Shown here piece by piece: positions 33,113 through 42,597 of a stretch of 64,000 nt of DNA. The notes below the pieces were generated by a model. The model was not told where the DNA came from and did no database searches. It worked only from the letters and a program-made list of their open reading frames with translations. Source of the DNA: Thalassolituus sp. UBA674 (GTDB lineage: Bacteria > Pseudomonadota > Gammaproteobacteria > Pseudomonadales > Oceanobacteraceae). The stretch lies in NCBI GenBank assembly GCA_002298335.1, contig DBNK01000004.1, positions 77,799 to 141,798 on the forward strand, read 5' to 3'. Made by a program: the position numbers and the translations under genes. Positions within the stretch are counted from its first letter, which is position 1, and every line of letters begins with the position of its first letter.

Positions 33113-34669
33113 TCAGTGCTCTGCAGACGGATTACCATCCTGCAGGGTTCTGAGCAGCTGCGCAGCCTTCAGAGTCTGCTCCTGCAGACGCTTATACAGA
33201 CTCAGACGCTGCAGGCCCTGGTTCATCACCGTCAGGCTCAGTTGCTCTTCCACCGTCGCATCCAGAAGCTGCTGTTTCAGCGCCTGATACGTCTGTTCGG
33301 CCTCATTCTGCTCAACCGTGACAGAATCCGGCTCTGGCCGGTCGTGCAGCAGCAGCCAGTCGTTCATGGGTTGCAGCAGCTCCACGGGCAGGGGCGCTTC
33401 TTCATCCAGCTCGTCGAGGGTTTCCAGCAGGTTGTAAGCGTACTGAATAATCAGCAGACACTGCGGCAGCTGGCGTGACAGAGCACGGCGCAGTGGTTGA
33501 TTGAGAATACCGGTGATATAGAGATTGATGTCCTGCAGCAGGCTGCGCAATGCACTGCGGTTGTCGTTGTTGGACTGGTTTCCGGTATTGACCAGACTGC
33601 TGTTGATGTGTGCAGCCAGCAGCCCCTGAAAACGCGCCAGTTCCAGCGTGATGGCGCGCAGAGCAACATCCGGTACCACCGCGGCGGCTTTATCCAGATG
33701 CTGCAACGACAGCACTTTTTCGCCCTTGTGAAAGCGCGCCTGCAACCAGTGAGTGAAGCGGTCACCGAAGGGCCACATCAGGAGTACACCGAGCAGGTTG
33801 AACAGGGTATGGAAACCGGCCAGAAACAGCGCCGGGTTGGTATCTGCCTCACCTGCTGGCATAAACGCAGCCACCAGCCACATAAACACCGGCAGCATGG
33901 CCAGTGCCACAGCCCCGGTGATCAGATTGAACAGCACATGTGCCAGCGACAGACGTTTGCCGTTGGAAGTCGCCCCGAACGACGCCAGAATCGCCGTCGA
34001 GGTGGTGCCGATATTGGCTCCGATCACGGCAGCCGCTCCGGCCTCCAGCGGCAGCAACTGACTGGCTATCGCCGTCAGAATTAACGCAATGGCCGCGCTG
34101 GACGACTGCATCAGCACCGTCAGCAGAGTACCAGCAACCACCATTCCGAATAACGACAGTCCACCACCGGCCAGCAGAGAATCACTGAGCCCGCCACCCA
34201 GCCCGTCAAACGAACTCTTGAGGAAATCGATGCCCAGAAACAGCAGGCCGAAACCCGCAATGGCCGTTCCTGCTGCTTTGAGACGGGCATTTCTGACACC
34301 CAGATAAATAAAGGCGCCAATGCCAATCAACGGCAGCGCATAAGCATCAATCTTGATGCTGAAACCCAGCACCGCTACCAGCCAGGCGGTGAGTGTGGTA
34401 CCGACATTACTGCCGAAAATCACCCAGAGTGCGTGCTGAAATCCGAGCAGACCGGCGTTCACAAAACCGAGCGTGGCCACAGTAACAGCGCTTGATGACT
34501 GCACCAACGCCGTAATGGTGATACCACTTAACAGAGCGCGCAGACGGGTGGACGTCCAGCGGCTGAGGAGTACTTCCAGTGCCGGACCGGCGGCCAGTTT
34601 GAGACCGTCAGTCAGCAGCGTCATACCAAGGAGAAAAAGACCAATACCACCGAGGAAGTGGGCGAACAT
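33113..34669 (-). CDS. Na+/phosphate symporter family protein with PhoU-like tail
   Basis: Inner-membrane transporter of the NptA/YjbB family, exporting or importing phosphate with sodium. 518 residues. Eight or more hydrophobic segments hold two inverted repeats, recognisable from the paired QSSSAVTVATLGFVNAG and QSSSAAIALILTAIA motifs and GSNVGTT/GANIGTT. After about residue 310 comes a helical PhoU-like cytosolic domain (HLDKAAAVVPDVALRAITLEL onward). Complete and of family length. It is divergent from the membrane pair at 34904. Confidence 0.9.
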   Translation of the reverse strand: MFAHFLGGIGLFLLGMTLLTDGLKLAAGPALEVLLSRWTSTRLRALLSGITITALVQSSSAVTVATLGFVNAGLLGFQHALWVIFGSNVGTTLTAWLVAVLGFSIKIDAYALPLIGIGAFIYLGVRNARLKAAGTAIAGFGLLFLGIDFLKSSFDGLGGGLSDSLLAGGGLSLFGMVVAGTLLTVLMQSSSAAIALILTAIASQLLPLEAGAAAVIGANIGTTSTAILASFGATSNGKRLSLAHVLFNLITGAVALAMLPVFMWLVAAFMPAGEADTNPALFLAGFHTLFNLLGVLLMWPFGDRFTHWLQARFHKGEKVLSLQHLDKAAAVVPDVALRAITLELARFQGLLAAHINSSLVNTGNQSNNDNRSALRSLLQDINLYITGILNQPLRRALSRQLPQCLLIIQYAYNLLETLDELDEEAPLPVELLQPMNDWLLLHDRPEPDSVTVEQNEAEQTYQALKQQLLDATVEEQLSLTVMNQGLQRLSLYKRLQEQTLKAAQLLRTLQDGNPSAEH

Positions 34670-34903
34670 AGAGCGTGATTTTCCTGACAGATAAACTTTT
34701 AAGATACCTGAACCCGGACAGGAATATCAGTCTCCGTAACGGGAAAATCCGTTGATATCCCATCATTGCAGCCGGCATCCCTGTTGCCACTCTGTTCGCC
34801 AATAACTGGCTCTCTATGCCCTGAGTAAATGCACAGAATCAGTTGCAAAATACCGCCCATTTATTAACTCTGTCTGCATCTCAGCCGACTTCAGGGAAGG
34901 GTC

Positions 34904-35245
34904 ATGGCATCACTTCTGGACCGGACGTTCGCCGTCATTGCAGTTACTCCTGCCGATGAGCACACCCTTAACGTTCTGCGCGAAACCGCAGAACGTTATC
35001 AGCGCAGCTGTGGCTGTACCACAGGCTCTGTTTTCCTGCTGACTGCGCTTAGCGCCATCGTTATCGTCACTCTGTTTTTTCCCAGTCTTCATTGGCCACT
35101 CATATGGAGCCCTGTCCTGCTGCTCTCTGCCGCAGTTGGCGGCAAACTCGCCGGTATGGGGGCAGGCAGAATCAGACTGTATTTTTTATACCGGAGCCTG
35201 CTCCCACGCGGAGCAGCAATACCACAGGATGTCATCCCGGAATAA
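34904..35245 (+). CDS. Small two-helix membrane protein
   Basis: 113 residues. A soluble N-terminus (1-42, with RSCGCTTG) precedes two transmembrane helices (about 43-62 and 67-85) joined by HWPLIW. A short basic C-terminus follows (RLYFLYRSLLPRG). GGAAGG lies upstream of the ATG. No family recognised. The next gene starts 18 bp downstream, so the two are surely co-transcribed; this one may be a membrane partner or inhibitor of the HExxH protein, which is inference from position only. Confidence 0.6.
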   Translation: MASLLDRTFAVIAVTPADEHTLNVLRETAERYQRSCGCTTGSVFLLTALSAIVIVTLFFPSLHWPLIWSPVLLLSAAVGGKLAGMGAGRIRLYFLYRSLLPRGAAIPQDVIPE

Positions 35246-35262
35246 CCGGGCAGGAGAAAGTC

Positions 35263-36252
35263 ATGGCGAGTGTCTGCAGAGAACAGCAGGTAAAAGTCGA
35301 AGAGGAAGTGGTTCAGAAAGTTGACCGCTACGAAAAGCAACAACGCGAACGCTGCGAAAATACGGAGTGTAACCCCTGGCTGTTGTGTCTTAATCAGCTG
35401 GTCTGCTGGCTGTATTGGGTAACTGTCAAAATCACCGAGTGGGTGGTTATTCTTGTGGTCCGCTGGGTCTACAGGATTGTCTGCGTCACCGTATCTCTGG
35501 TCATTGGGGTTCTGGCACTCCTCATATTACGCACGGACATCTTTATTGCCGCACTTGAAGATCTGGTTGAGCTGGTCGCAGACGTCATTTATACCGCCAT
35601 CGGCGCCATTCTGCTGCCCGGTAATGCCCTTATTGATCTGATCCTGACCACCCTGAATATCAAAGACAAGGCACGCGGACTGACCAAAGAGGAAATCGCT
35701 GTACTCAGACCTGTTTTCGGCGATTCCCTTGCTTACGGCATGATCAGGATCAATGAAGGACGGATCGGTATTATGGGACCGCCGTTTGCCGGTACCCGCG
35801 GAGCCACTACGGTGGGTTACCGCATTTATTTCCGCTCTTACAACATCGTGACTCTGGTACATGAGTGCGTGCACGTCTGGCAGTTCCAGTTCGGAGCCAC
35901 ACGCTACATCGGGCAATCGGTAGTGTTCCAGGGCATCCATGCACTGGGCGGCGATGATCCTTATGACTGGTTTGCGCAAATCGGCACCGATGTGAATGGC
36001 TGGTATCTGATGAACAATGTCGAAGCCCAGGCCGAATTTATTGAGGACCTGTTTAACTTCGGCCACTTTATTGCCTCCGATGGCACTACAGATGACAGTA
36101 CCGGTGCTTTTTTCCGTCAGGACGACGGTGGCAGTAATGAATTCCTGTATGGACTCGACAGCAGCGGCGGGGAAACCACCGATCCTGGTGACGGAGCAAT
36201 GGACTTTACTCTAGCGGCAAATGCAGCGTGGGCTATTTTGAAATCAGGATAA
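35263..36252 (+). CDS. Membrane protein with Trp/Cys-rich helices and an HExxH domain
   Basis: 330 residues from ATG 35263 (CAGGAG six bases upstream); the open frame back to 35092 overlaps the previous gene and is spurious. Residues 1-35 are charged and cysteine-bearing. Residues 36-95 are an unusual run of Trp, Val, Ile and Cys (CNPWLLCLNQLVCWLY, then TEWVVILVVRWVYRIVC). A polar loop precedes a soluble part with VTLVHECVHVWQFQFG, whose HECVH (200-204) is a zincin-like metal motif. This resembles DUF4157-type putative metallopeptidases, but a clear third ligand is not obvious. The C-terminus is Asp/Gly-rich. Role unknown. Confidence 0.65.
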   Translation: MASVCREQQVKVEEEVVQKVDRYEKQQRERCENTECNPWLLCLNQLVCWLYWVTVKITEWVVILVVRWVYRIVCVTVSLVIGVLALLILRTDIFIAALEDLVELVADVIYTAIGAILLPGNALIDLILTTLNIKDKARGLTKEEIAVLRPVFGDSLAYGMIRINEGRIGIMGPPFAGTRGATTVGYRIYFRSYNIVTLVHECVHVWQFQFGATRYIGQSVVFQGIHALGGDDPYDWFAQIGTDVNGWYLMNNVEAQAEFIEDLFNFGHFIASDGTTDDSTGAFFRQDDGGSNEFLYGLDSSGGETTDPGDGAMDFTLAANAAWAILKSG

Positions 36253-36665
36253 ACCGGCATCCGGTTCATGTGGCTATGCAGCTTGCAGCCGAGATGGTTC
36301 AGGAAGGGCAGCCAGCTTGAATATACAACTGAAAGCGTCAGCGAAGCCGGCAGAGCAAGGCAAATGTCTGAATTGAGCTGAGCACGCCGACGCTTAATTA
36401 CGTTCAGGAAGCGTTGGCGAGGCAGGCGGAGCAAGGCGCAGGTTATTCAGAAAGCGCAGCGTACAAATGGTATGTGCATTTCTGAATGTCTGCCCAGATG
36501 TTCTGGCAATACTGCTCCGGCAACGCAGCCAGCTTGAATATACAACTGAAAGCGTCAGCGAAGCTGGCAGAGCAAGGCAAATGTTTGAATTGAGCGCGCA
36601 GCGTACACACGGTACGTGAGCACTCAAAAGAACATTTAACGCCGCTATGCCAATGCAGCTAGCTT
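36253..36665. other. Gene-free stretch made of short repeats
   Basis: The 413 bp between the HExxH gene and ffh consist largely of dispersed-repeat copies (listed separately). Two small minus-strand open frames here read the same peptide twice because of the repeat and are not genes. No ffh terminator with a T-run is apparent. Confidence 0.65.
36308..36622. repeat. 71-bp direct repeat and related degenerate unit
   Basis: 36308-36378 and 36525-36595 are identical except for two bases, by my alignment. A more diverged unit lies between them (about 36408-36478). It shares GAGCAAGGC and the trailing GCGCAGCGTACA-----GGTA-GTG-GCA block, which recurs at 36596-36622 after the second copy. Three units at irregular spacing: a dispersed intergenic repeat, not CRISPR. 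Confidence 0.75.
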
Positions 36666-38048
36666 TCAGCGCATCATAGGAGGCATCCCCCCGCCCCCCG
36701 GCCCCTTCATCCCACCCATGGCACGCATCATCTTCTGCATGCCACCTTTACCGGTGACTTTCTTCATCATCTTCTGCATCTGCTTATGCTGCTTGAGCAG
36801 ACGGTTCACATCCTGAATTTCAGTACCGGAACCGCGGGCAATACGCTTTTTGCGTGAGCCGTTGATCTTATCCGGGAAGCGGCGCTCGTCCGGCGTCATG
36901 GAGTAGATGATGGATTCCATCTGCTTGAACTGACCTTCTGCGGCGGTGGTCTGCTTGGCCATGGCGCCGAGGTTACCCATGCCAGGCAGCTTATCAAGCA
37001 TACCGGTGAGACCACCCATGTTCTTCATCTGCTGCATCTGGTCGAGGAAGTCTTCCAGATCAAAGCCTTTTCCTTTCTGGATCTTCTTCGCCAGCTTGTC
37101 GGCTTTGGCTTTGTCGATCTTGCGCTCAGCTTCTTCGATCAGGGTGAGCACGTCACCGAGGTCAAGAATACGCGAGGCCACCCGGTCAGGGTGGAAGGGC
37201 TCGAGGGCATCGGTCTTTTCACCCATACCCATGAACTTGATCGGCTTGCCGGTGATATGACGCACCGACAGGGCCGCACCACCACGGGCATCACCGTCAG
37301 CCTTGGTCAGCACCACACCGGTGAGCGGCAGGGCTTCGCTGAAGGCTTTGGCGGTGTTGGCCGCATCCTGACCGGTCATGGCGTCGACCACAAACAGGGT
37401 CTCTACCGGGTTGATACCGGCATGCAGTGCCTTGATCTCATCCATCATGTCCTGATCGATGGTCAGACGACCGGCGGTATCCACCAGCAGAACATCGACG
37501 TGGGCTTTTTTCGCTGCGGCCACGGCGTTCCGGGCAATGGTCAGCGGCTTTTCATTGATGTCCGACGGAAAGAACTCCGCGCCAACTTCTTTGGCGAGGG
37601 TTTCCAGCTGCTTGATCGCCGCAGGGCGGTAGACGTCAGCCGATACCACCATGACCTTTTTCTTCTCGCGCTCGGCAAGGTATTTGGCCAGTTTACCCAC
37701 GGTGGTGGTTTTACCGGCACCCTGCAGACCCGCCATCAGCACAATGGCCGGCGGCTGCGCAGCGAGGTTCAGCTTCTCATTAGCTTCCCCCATCACCGCC
37801 TGCAGTTCTTCATGAACAATCTTCAGGAAGACCTGGCCCGGGTTCAGGCTCTTGAGAACCTCAGTACCGATGGCACGGGTTTTCACCTGCTCGGTGAAGG
37901 CTTTTACGACCGGCAATGCGACGTCGGCTTCGAGAAGTGCCATACGCACTTCGCGCATGGTGTCTTTGATGTTGTCATCGGTCAGTTTCGCCTGACCGGT
38001 AATGCTTTTTAACGCGCCCGTTAAGCGGTCACTGAGGCTGTCAAACAT
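36666..38048 (-). CDS. ffh: Signal recognition particle protein Ffh (SRP54)
   Basis: GTPase that with 4.5S RNA brings nascent membrane proteins to FtsY. 460 residues: N-domain helices 1-95; G-domain with GLQGAGKTTT (107-116), DTAGR and TKADGDARGG; and a methionine-rich M-domain from about residue 325 ending in GPGGGGMPPMMR. Complete, of family length. It is divergent from ypjD and corB, the same neighbourhood as in E. coli. The 4.5S RNA gene is not in this window. Confidence 0.98.
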   Translation of the reverse strand: MFDSLSDRLTGALKSITGQAKLTDDNIKDTMREVRMALLEADVALPVVKAFTEQVKTRAIGTEVLKSLNPGQVFLKIVHEELQAVMGEANEKLNLAAQPPAIVLMAGLQGAGKTTTVGKLAKYLAEREKKKVMVVSADVYRPAAIKQLETLAKEVGAEFFPSDINEKPLTIARNAVAAAKKAHVDVLLVDTAGRLTIDQDMMDEIKALHAGINPVETLFVVDAMTGQDAANTAKAFSEALPLTGVVLTKADGDARGGAALSVRHITGKPIKFMGMGEKTDALEPFHPDRVASRILDLGDVLTLIEEAERKIDKAKADKLAKKIQKGKGFDLEDFLDQMQQMKNMGGLTGMLDKLPGMGNLGAMAKQTTAAEGQFKQMESIIYSMTPDERRFPDKINGSRKKRIARGSGTEIQDVNRLLKQHKQMQKMMKKVTGKGGMQKMMRAMGGMKGPGGGGMPPMMR

Positions 38049-38165
38049 AGCTCTGTATCTGTAAACACGGAAAGAGGGGTAGTATAACCTCTTGCTCCTG
38101 CGCTCTGAACCGGCTTTTCTGTATCCGGCCCATATGCGACACTGATCTGAGTTTGAGGATTAAGA

Positions 38166-38966
38166 ATGACTGCGTTAACACTGGCGCTGCCTGCGGCCGG
38201 TTTTTACTTCACCGGTGCCATCCGTCAATGGCTGACGATCGCCGGAAAAAGCCCTTCGGCACGTCCCTTTGTGGTCGTCATGGCCGCTATTGGTGCTGTC
38301 CTGCATCTGGCTGCCCTGTCGATGACGCTGTTCAGCGACCATGTCCTGAATCTGGCCATGTTCCAGGTGGGTTCACTGATCTCGCTGATGATCGTGCTGC
38401 TGGTACTGTCGATGGCCTGGAACAAATCTCTGGGCAATCTGTTTGCCGGGCTGCTGCCGCTGGCCGGAGTCATCTGCCTCTGTGCGGCCCTGTTTGATCA
38501 TCAGGTACTGATGTCGCACCTCAGTTACGAACTGGGGCTGCATATCCTGCTGTCGATTCTCGCCTTCAGTCTGTTCACCATTGCTGCGGTTCACGCCATT
38601 CTCATCATCCTGCAGGACCGCCAGCTGCGTCAGCACCGCATGCGTGGTCTGCTGCAGTCACTGCCCGCGCTGCAGACCATGGATGCCCTGCTGTTCCGCA
38701 TGATCTGGGTGGGCATGGCGCTGCTGACCGCCGCCTTTATCGTGGGTTATCCGGCCATTGAGGACATCCGCGCCCAGCACCTGACGCACAAGATCGTGTT
38801 TGCAATCACCGGCTGGCTGGTGTTCGCCATCCTTCTGTTCTCGCGTTACCGCTTCGGCTGGCGTGGTGCCATTGCTGGCGGCTGGACGCTGGCCGGTACG
38901 GCGTTTCTGATCCTGTCGTATTTTGGCAGCCAGTTCGTGCTGGAGTACGTCCTCGGCAATCCATAA
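38166..38966 (+). CDS. ypjD: Inner-membrane protein YpjD, CcsA-like
   Basis: Polytopic inner-membrane protein of the cytochrome c assembly (CcsA/CcmC) superfamily. In its YpjD branch the function is unsettled; in E. coli it is linked to CorB/CorC magnesium transport through its neighbourhood. 266 residues, about eight transmembrane helices, with conserved histidines in SHLSYELGLHILLSILAF and HLTHKIVFAITGWLVF. The WWD haem motif of true CcsA is absent. corB follows 102 bp downstream. Confidence 0.88.
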   Translation: MTALTLALPAAGFYFTGAIRQWLTIAGKSPSARPFVVVMAAIGAVLHLAALSMTLFSDHVLNLAMFQVGSLISLMIVLLVLSMAWNKSLGNLFAGLLPLAGVICLCAALFDHQVLMSHLSYELGLHILLSILAFSLFTIAAVHAILIILQDRQLRQHRMRGLLQSLPALQTMDALLFRMIWVGMALLTAAFIVGYPAIEDIRAQHLTHKIVFAITGWLVFAILLFSRYRFGWRGAIAGGWTLAGTAFLILSYFGSQFVLEYVLGNP

Positions 38967-39068
38967 GCCGGATGCCCGGGCCTGTCGCACCGGGCTTCTT
39001 GACACGACCGGCCAACTGCCTATGATTGCCGGAACTGCCCTGTTGATTCCTATGCAAAGGACCCCGTC

Positions 39069-40355
39069 TTGAACGACGTCCCTATAAGTGTGCTGTTAGG
39101 CGTACTTCTTCTCCTGATTATTATGTCAGGTTTCTTTTCCAGTTCTGAAACCAGCATGATGTCGCTCAACCGTTACCGGCTGCGCCATCTGGCAAAAGGG
39201 AAGAACAAAGGCGCCATGCGCTCGGCCAAACTGCTGGAAAAGCCGGACCGCCTGATCGGTACCATTCTCACCGGTAATAACCTGGTGAACTTTGCTGCTG
39301 CGTCTCTGGCTACGATCATCATTCAACGCCTGTTCCCGGATAATCCGGATCTGGCGGTGATTCTGAACACCATCGTATTCACCTTCATCATCCTGATCTT
39401 TGCCGAGCTGACGCCCAAGACTGTGGCCGCCATCATGCCGGAAAAAATCGCCTTTCCGGTTTCCGGTCTTCTGCTGGCACTGCAATGGGCGCTGCACCCG
39501 GCGGTGTGGTTTGTGAACGTCATTGCCAACGGCCTGCTGAAAATATTCCGTGTGGATGTCGCCAACGCCACTCCGGACAACCTCAGCACCGAAGAGCTGC
39601 GCACCATCGTTCACGAAGCGGGCTCCATGATCCCGAAACGCCACCAGCACATGTTGCTGAGTATTCTTGATCTGGAAAAGATGACCGTCAGCGACATTAT
39701 GGTGCCGCGCTCGGAAGTGTTCGGTATTGATATCGAAAACCCGACCGAAGACATCCGGGCACAACTGCGCAGCACTCAGCACACCCGTATTCCGGTGTAC
39801 AAAGGCGAACTCAACCACGTCGTCGGTCTGCTGCACACACGCAACATCAGCCGCTTTTTAAGTTCGGGCGAACTGCTGAAAGAAGACATCGTGGACACCT
39901 GCCGCGAGCCGTACTTCATTCCGGAAAGCACGCCATTGCACATACAGCTGTTCAACTTCCAGAAGAACAAGCGCCGCATTGCTCTGGTGGTGGACGAATA
40001 CGGCGATGTCGAAGGTATCTGTACCCTGGAGGATATCCTCGAAGAAATCGTCGGCGAGTTCACTACCGATGTTGCCGCGGCAACCTCTCCGGACGTTCAC
40101 CCGCAGGAAGACGGCAGCTTTGTTGTCGACGGCTCCGCCTATGTGCGCGACGTGAACAAAGCCATGAAATGGACACTGCCCACCGATGGACCGAAAACCA
40201 TCAGCGGCCTGATCGTTGAGCGCATGGAGCACATTCCTGAATCTCCGGTGTGTCTGGTGATCGACAGTTACCGCATCGAGATCCTGGATATCCGCGACAA
40301 CACCATCAAAAGCGCCCGCTTTACGCTCGTACCCCGGCCTGCTTCACGTTCCTGA
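39069..40355 (+). CDS. corB: CNNM/CorB family Mg2+/Co2+ efflux transporter
   Basis: 428 residues starting at TTG 39069 behind AAAGGA. An N-terminal CNNM (DUF21) membrane domain (about 5-180, including SGFFSSSETSMMSLNRYRL and ILTGNNLVNFAAASLATI) is followed by two CBS domains (about 205-330). The C-terminal CorC/HlyC domain begins DGSFVVDGSAYVRDVNKAM. This is the E. coli YfjD/CorB architecture. The position behind ypjD and divergent ffh also matches E. coli. It probably exports magnesium or cobalt, regulated by adenine nucleotides at the CBS pair. Confidence 0.92.
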   Translation: MNDVPISVLLGVLLLLIIMSGFFSSSETSMMSLNRYRLRHLAKGKNKGAMRSAKLLEKPDRLIGTILTGNNLVNFAAASLATIIIQRLFPDNPDLAVILNTIVFTFIILIFAELTPKTVAAIMPEKIAFPVSGLLLALQWALHPAVWFVNVIANGLLKIFRVDVANATPDNLSTEELRTIVHEAGSMIPKRHQHMLLSILDLEKMTVSDIMVPRSEVFGIDIENPTEDIRAQLRSTQHTRIPVYKGELNHVVGLLHTRNISRFLSSGELLKEDIVDTCREPYFIPESTPLHIQLFNFQKNKRRIALVVDEYGDVEGICTLEDILEEIVGEFTTDVAAATSPDVHPQEDGSFVVDGSAYVRDVNKAMKWTLPTDGPKTISGLIVERMEHIPESPVCLVIDSYRIEILDIRDNTIKSARFTLVPRPASRS

Positions 40356-40413
40356 GCGGGCCCCGGGTCTGCTACAATGCCCCACTTTCCAATGATCAGC
40401 TGCTATTTTTCCC

Positions 40414-42519
40414 ATGAGCGAAACGACTCCCCGTAAGATTCTTGTTACCAGCGCCCTGCCCTATGCCAACGGCCCGATCCATCTCGGCCATATGCTGGAA
40501 TACATCCAGACTGACATCTGGGTCCGTTTTCAGAAGGCCCGCGGCAATCTCTGCACCTATGTCTGTGCCGACGATGCCCACGGTACTGCCATCATGCTGC
40601 GCGCAGAAAAAATGGGAATCACACCGGAAGAGCAGATCGCCCGGGTAAAATCAGAGCACGAAGCCGATTTCGCCGAATTCGGCATTGGTTTTGATAATTT
40701 CCACAGCACCCACAGTGAAGAAAACCGGGAACTGGCGTCCGAGATTTATCTGGCCCTGCGCGACAAAGGCCATATCGCCACCCGCAGCATCACCCAACTG
40801 TATGACCCGGTAAAAGAACTGTTTCTGGCCGATCGTTACATCAAGGGCGAATGCCCGAAATGCGGCTCCGGCGATCAGTACGGTGACAACTGTGAGGTCT
40901 GTGGTGCAACCTACACGCCCGCTGATCTGAAGAACCCCTTCTCCACTATTTCCGGTGCCACGCCGGTTGAGAAACAGTCGGAACATTACTTCTTCAAACT
41001 GCCCGATTTTCAGGATTTTCTGAAAGACTGGACGCGCTCCGGCACCCTGCAGCAAGAAGTTGCCAACAAGCTCTCTGAGTGGCTGGAATCCGGCCTGCAG
41101 GAGTGGGACATCTCCCGTGACGCACCCTATTTCGGCTTTGAAATTCCGGATGCACCAAACAAGTTCTTCTACGTCTGGCTGGACGCGCCGGTCGGCTATA
41201 TGGCCAGCTTTAAAAACCTCTGCGCCCGCCGCGATGACCTGGATTTTGAGGAGTACTGGAAAGCGGGTTCAGACACTGAGCTGTACCACTTCATCGGTAA
41301 AGACATCATCAACTTCCACGCCCTGTTCTGGCCGTCGATGCTGAGTGCCTCCGGTTACCGCACCCCGACGGCGGTGAACGCCCACGGGTTTGTGACTGTG
41401 AACGGCGCCAAGATGTCCAAATCCCGTGGCACCTTTATCATGGCGCGCACTTACCTGAACCATCTGAGCCCGACCTATCTGCGTTACTACTTTGCCGCCA
41501 AGCTGGGCAGCAGCGTCGACGACTTCGACTTCAACCTCGAAGATTTTGTCCAGCGCGTGAACTCTGATCTGGTCAACAAGCTGATCAACATCGCCAGCCG
41601 TACCGCCAACTTCGTGAAAAAGTCGGGTGGCCAGCTGAGTGAAACCTGCAGCGAAGCGGCCATGGTCAGCGACTTTATCGCCGCCGGTGAGCAGATCGCC
41701 GAATATTATGAAAAACGCGAATTCAGCCGCGCGATGAAAGACATCATGGCACTCGCTGACCGCGCCAACGAATACATTCAGGAAAAAGCACCCTGGGCCA
41801 TGTCGAAAGAAGAAGGCCGCGAACAGGACGTGCTCGACGTCTGCTCGGTTGCACTGAACCTGTTCCGTCAGCTGATGACCTATCTGGCACCGGTACTGCC
41901 TGATCTGGCGGACAAAACCTGTGACTTCCTCAACCTGCCGGATCTGAACTGGGACAGCCGTACCACCATCCTCAGTGGTCACAGCATTAACAAGTTCAAG
42001 CCGATGCTGGCCCGCGCCGAGATGGATAAGGTCAACGCGATTCTCGAAGAAACCAAAGCCGCGCAGGAAAAAGAAGCAGGCACCGCTCCGGCACCTGCCG
42101 CTGCAGAAAAGAAAGCGGATAAAAAAGACAACAAGAAGGCCAAAAGCAAAGGTCCTGCCCTGCGTGAAGACGGTAATGAAGTCATCGCCGACACCATCGA
42201 TTTCCCGGACTTTGCCAAAGTGGATCTGCGCATTGCCCGGATCGTCGCGGCAAGCCATGTGGAAGGCGCCGACAAACTGCTGCAACTGACCCTCGACATC
42301 GGCAACGGTGAGACCCGCAACGTCTTCTCCGGTATCAAGTCGGCGTACCAGCCGGAAGATCTGGAAGGAAAACTTACGGTGATGGTGGCCAACCTGGCAC
42401 CACGCAAAATGAAGTTCGGTATGTCAGAGGGTATGGTGCTGGCAGCGGGTCCTGGCGGCAGTGAGATATTCCTGCTGGAACCGCACGAGGGTGCTCAGCC
42501 CGGTATGCGGGTGATGTAA
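40414..42519 (+). CDS. metG: Methionyl-tRNA synthetase
   Basis: Class I synthetase charging tRNA-Met. 701 residues: HLGH (23-26), a zinc knuckle CPKCGSGDQYGDNCEVC near 146, KMSKS near 333, the anticodon-binding helical domain, a Lys/Ala-rich linker (about 550-585), and the C-terminal tRNA-binding OB domain (FAKVDLRIARIVAASHVEGADKLLQL) used for dimerisation. All motifs are intact. A perfect-stem terminator follows directly. It lies 58 bp behind corB and may have its own promoter. Confidence 0.98.
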   Translation: MSETTPRKILVTSALPYANGPIHLGHMLEYIQTDIWVRFQKARGNLCTYVCADDAHGTAIMLRAEKMGITPEEQIARVKSEHEADFAEFGIGFDNFHSTHSEENRELASEIYLALRDKGHIATRSITQLYDPVKELFLADRYIKGECPKCGSGDQYGDNCEVCGATYTPADLKNPFSTISGATPVEKQSEHYFFKLPDFQDFLKDWTRSGTLQQEVANKLSEWLESGLQEWDISRDAPYFGFEIPDAPNKFFYVWLDAPVGYMASFKNLCARRDDLDFEEYWKAGSDTELYHFIGKDIINFHALFWPSMLSASGYRTPTAVNAHGFVTVNGAKMSKSRGTFIMARTYLNHLSPTYLRYYFAAKLGSSVDDFDFNLEDFVQRVNSDLVNKLINIASRTANFVKKSGGQLSETCSEAAMVSDFIAAGEQIAEYYEKREFSRAMKDIMALADRANEYIQEKAPWAMSKEEGREQDVLDVCSVALNLFRQLMTYLAPVLPDLADKTCDFLNLPDLNWDSRTTILSGHSINKFKPMLARAEMDKVNAILEETKAAQEKEAGTAPAPAAAEKKADKKDNKKAKSKGPALREDGNEVIADTIDFPDFAKVDLRIARIVAASHVEGADKLLQLTLDIGNGETRNVFSGIKSAYQPEDLEGKLTVMVANLAPRKMKFGMSEGMVLAAGPGGSEIFLLEPHEGAQPGMRVM

Positions 42520-42520
42520 A

Positions 42521-42550
42521 CAAAAACGCCGGCAGATGCCGGCGTTTTTG
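42521..42550. terminator. Bidirectional terminator between metG and efp
   Basis: A fully paired 14-bp stem, CAAAAACGCCGGCA with TGCCGGCGTTTTTG, and a minimal loop. The T-runs at either end suit both convergent genes. Confidence 0.9.
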
Positions 42551-42597
42551 TTTCCTCCGGGGCCCTGTTTAAAAAACCGGGCTTCAGAAGCGGCAGA

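Noticed and set aside
36308..36622. Possible CRISPR array
   Set aside because: Only three units, too long, uneven spacing, no cas genes.
36117..36627. Two minus-strand open frames with a shared peptide
   Set aside because: The shared peptide is the 71-bp repeat translated twice.
41269..42285. 338-codon open frame antisense to metG
   Set aside because: Shadow frame; cysteine/phenylalanine-rich composition typical of antisense reading.
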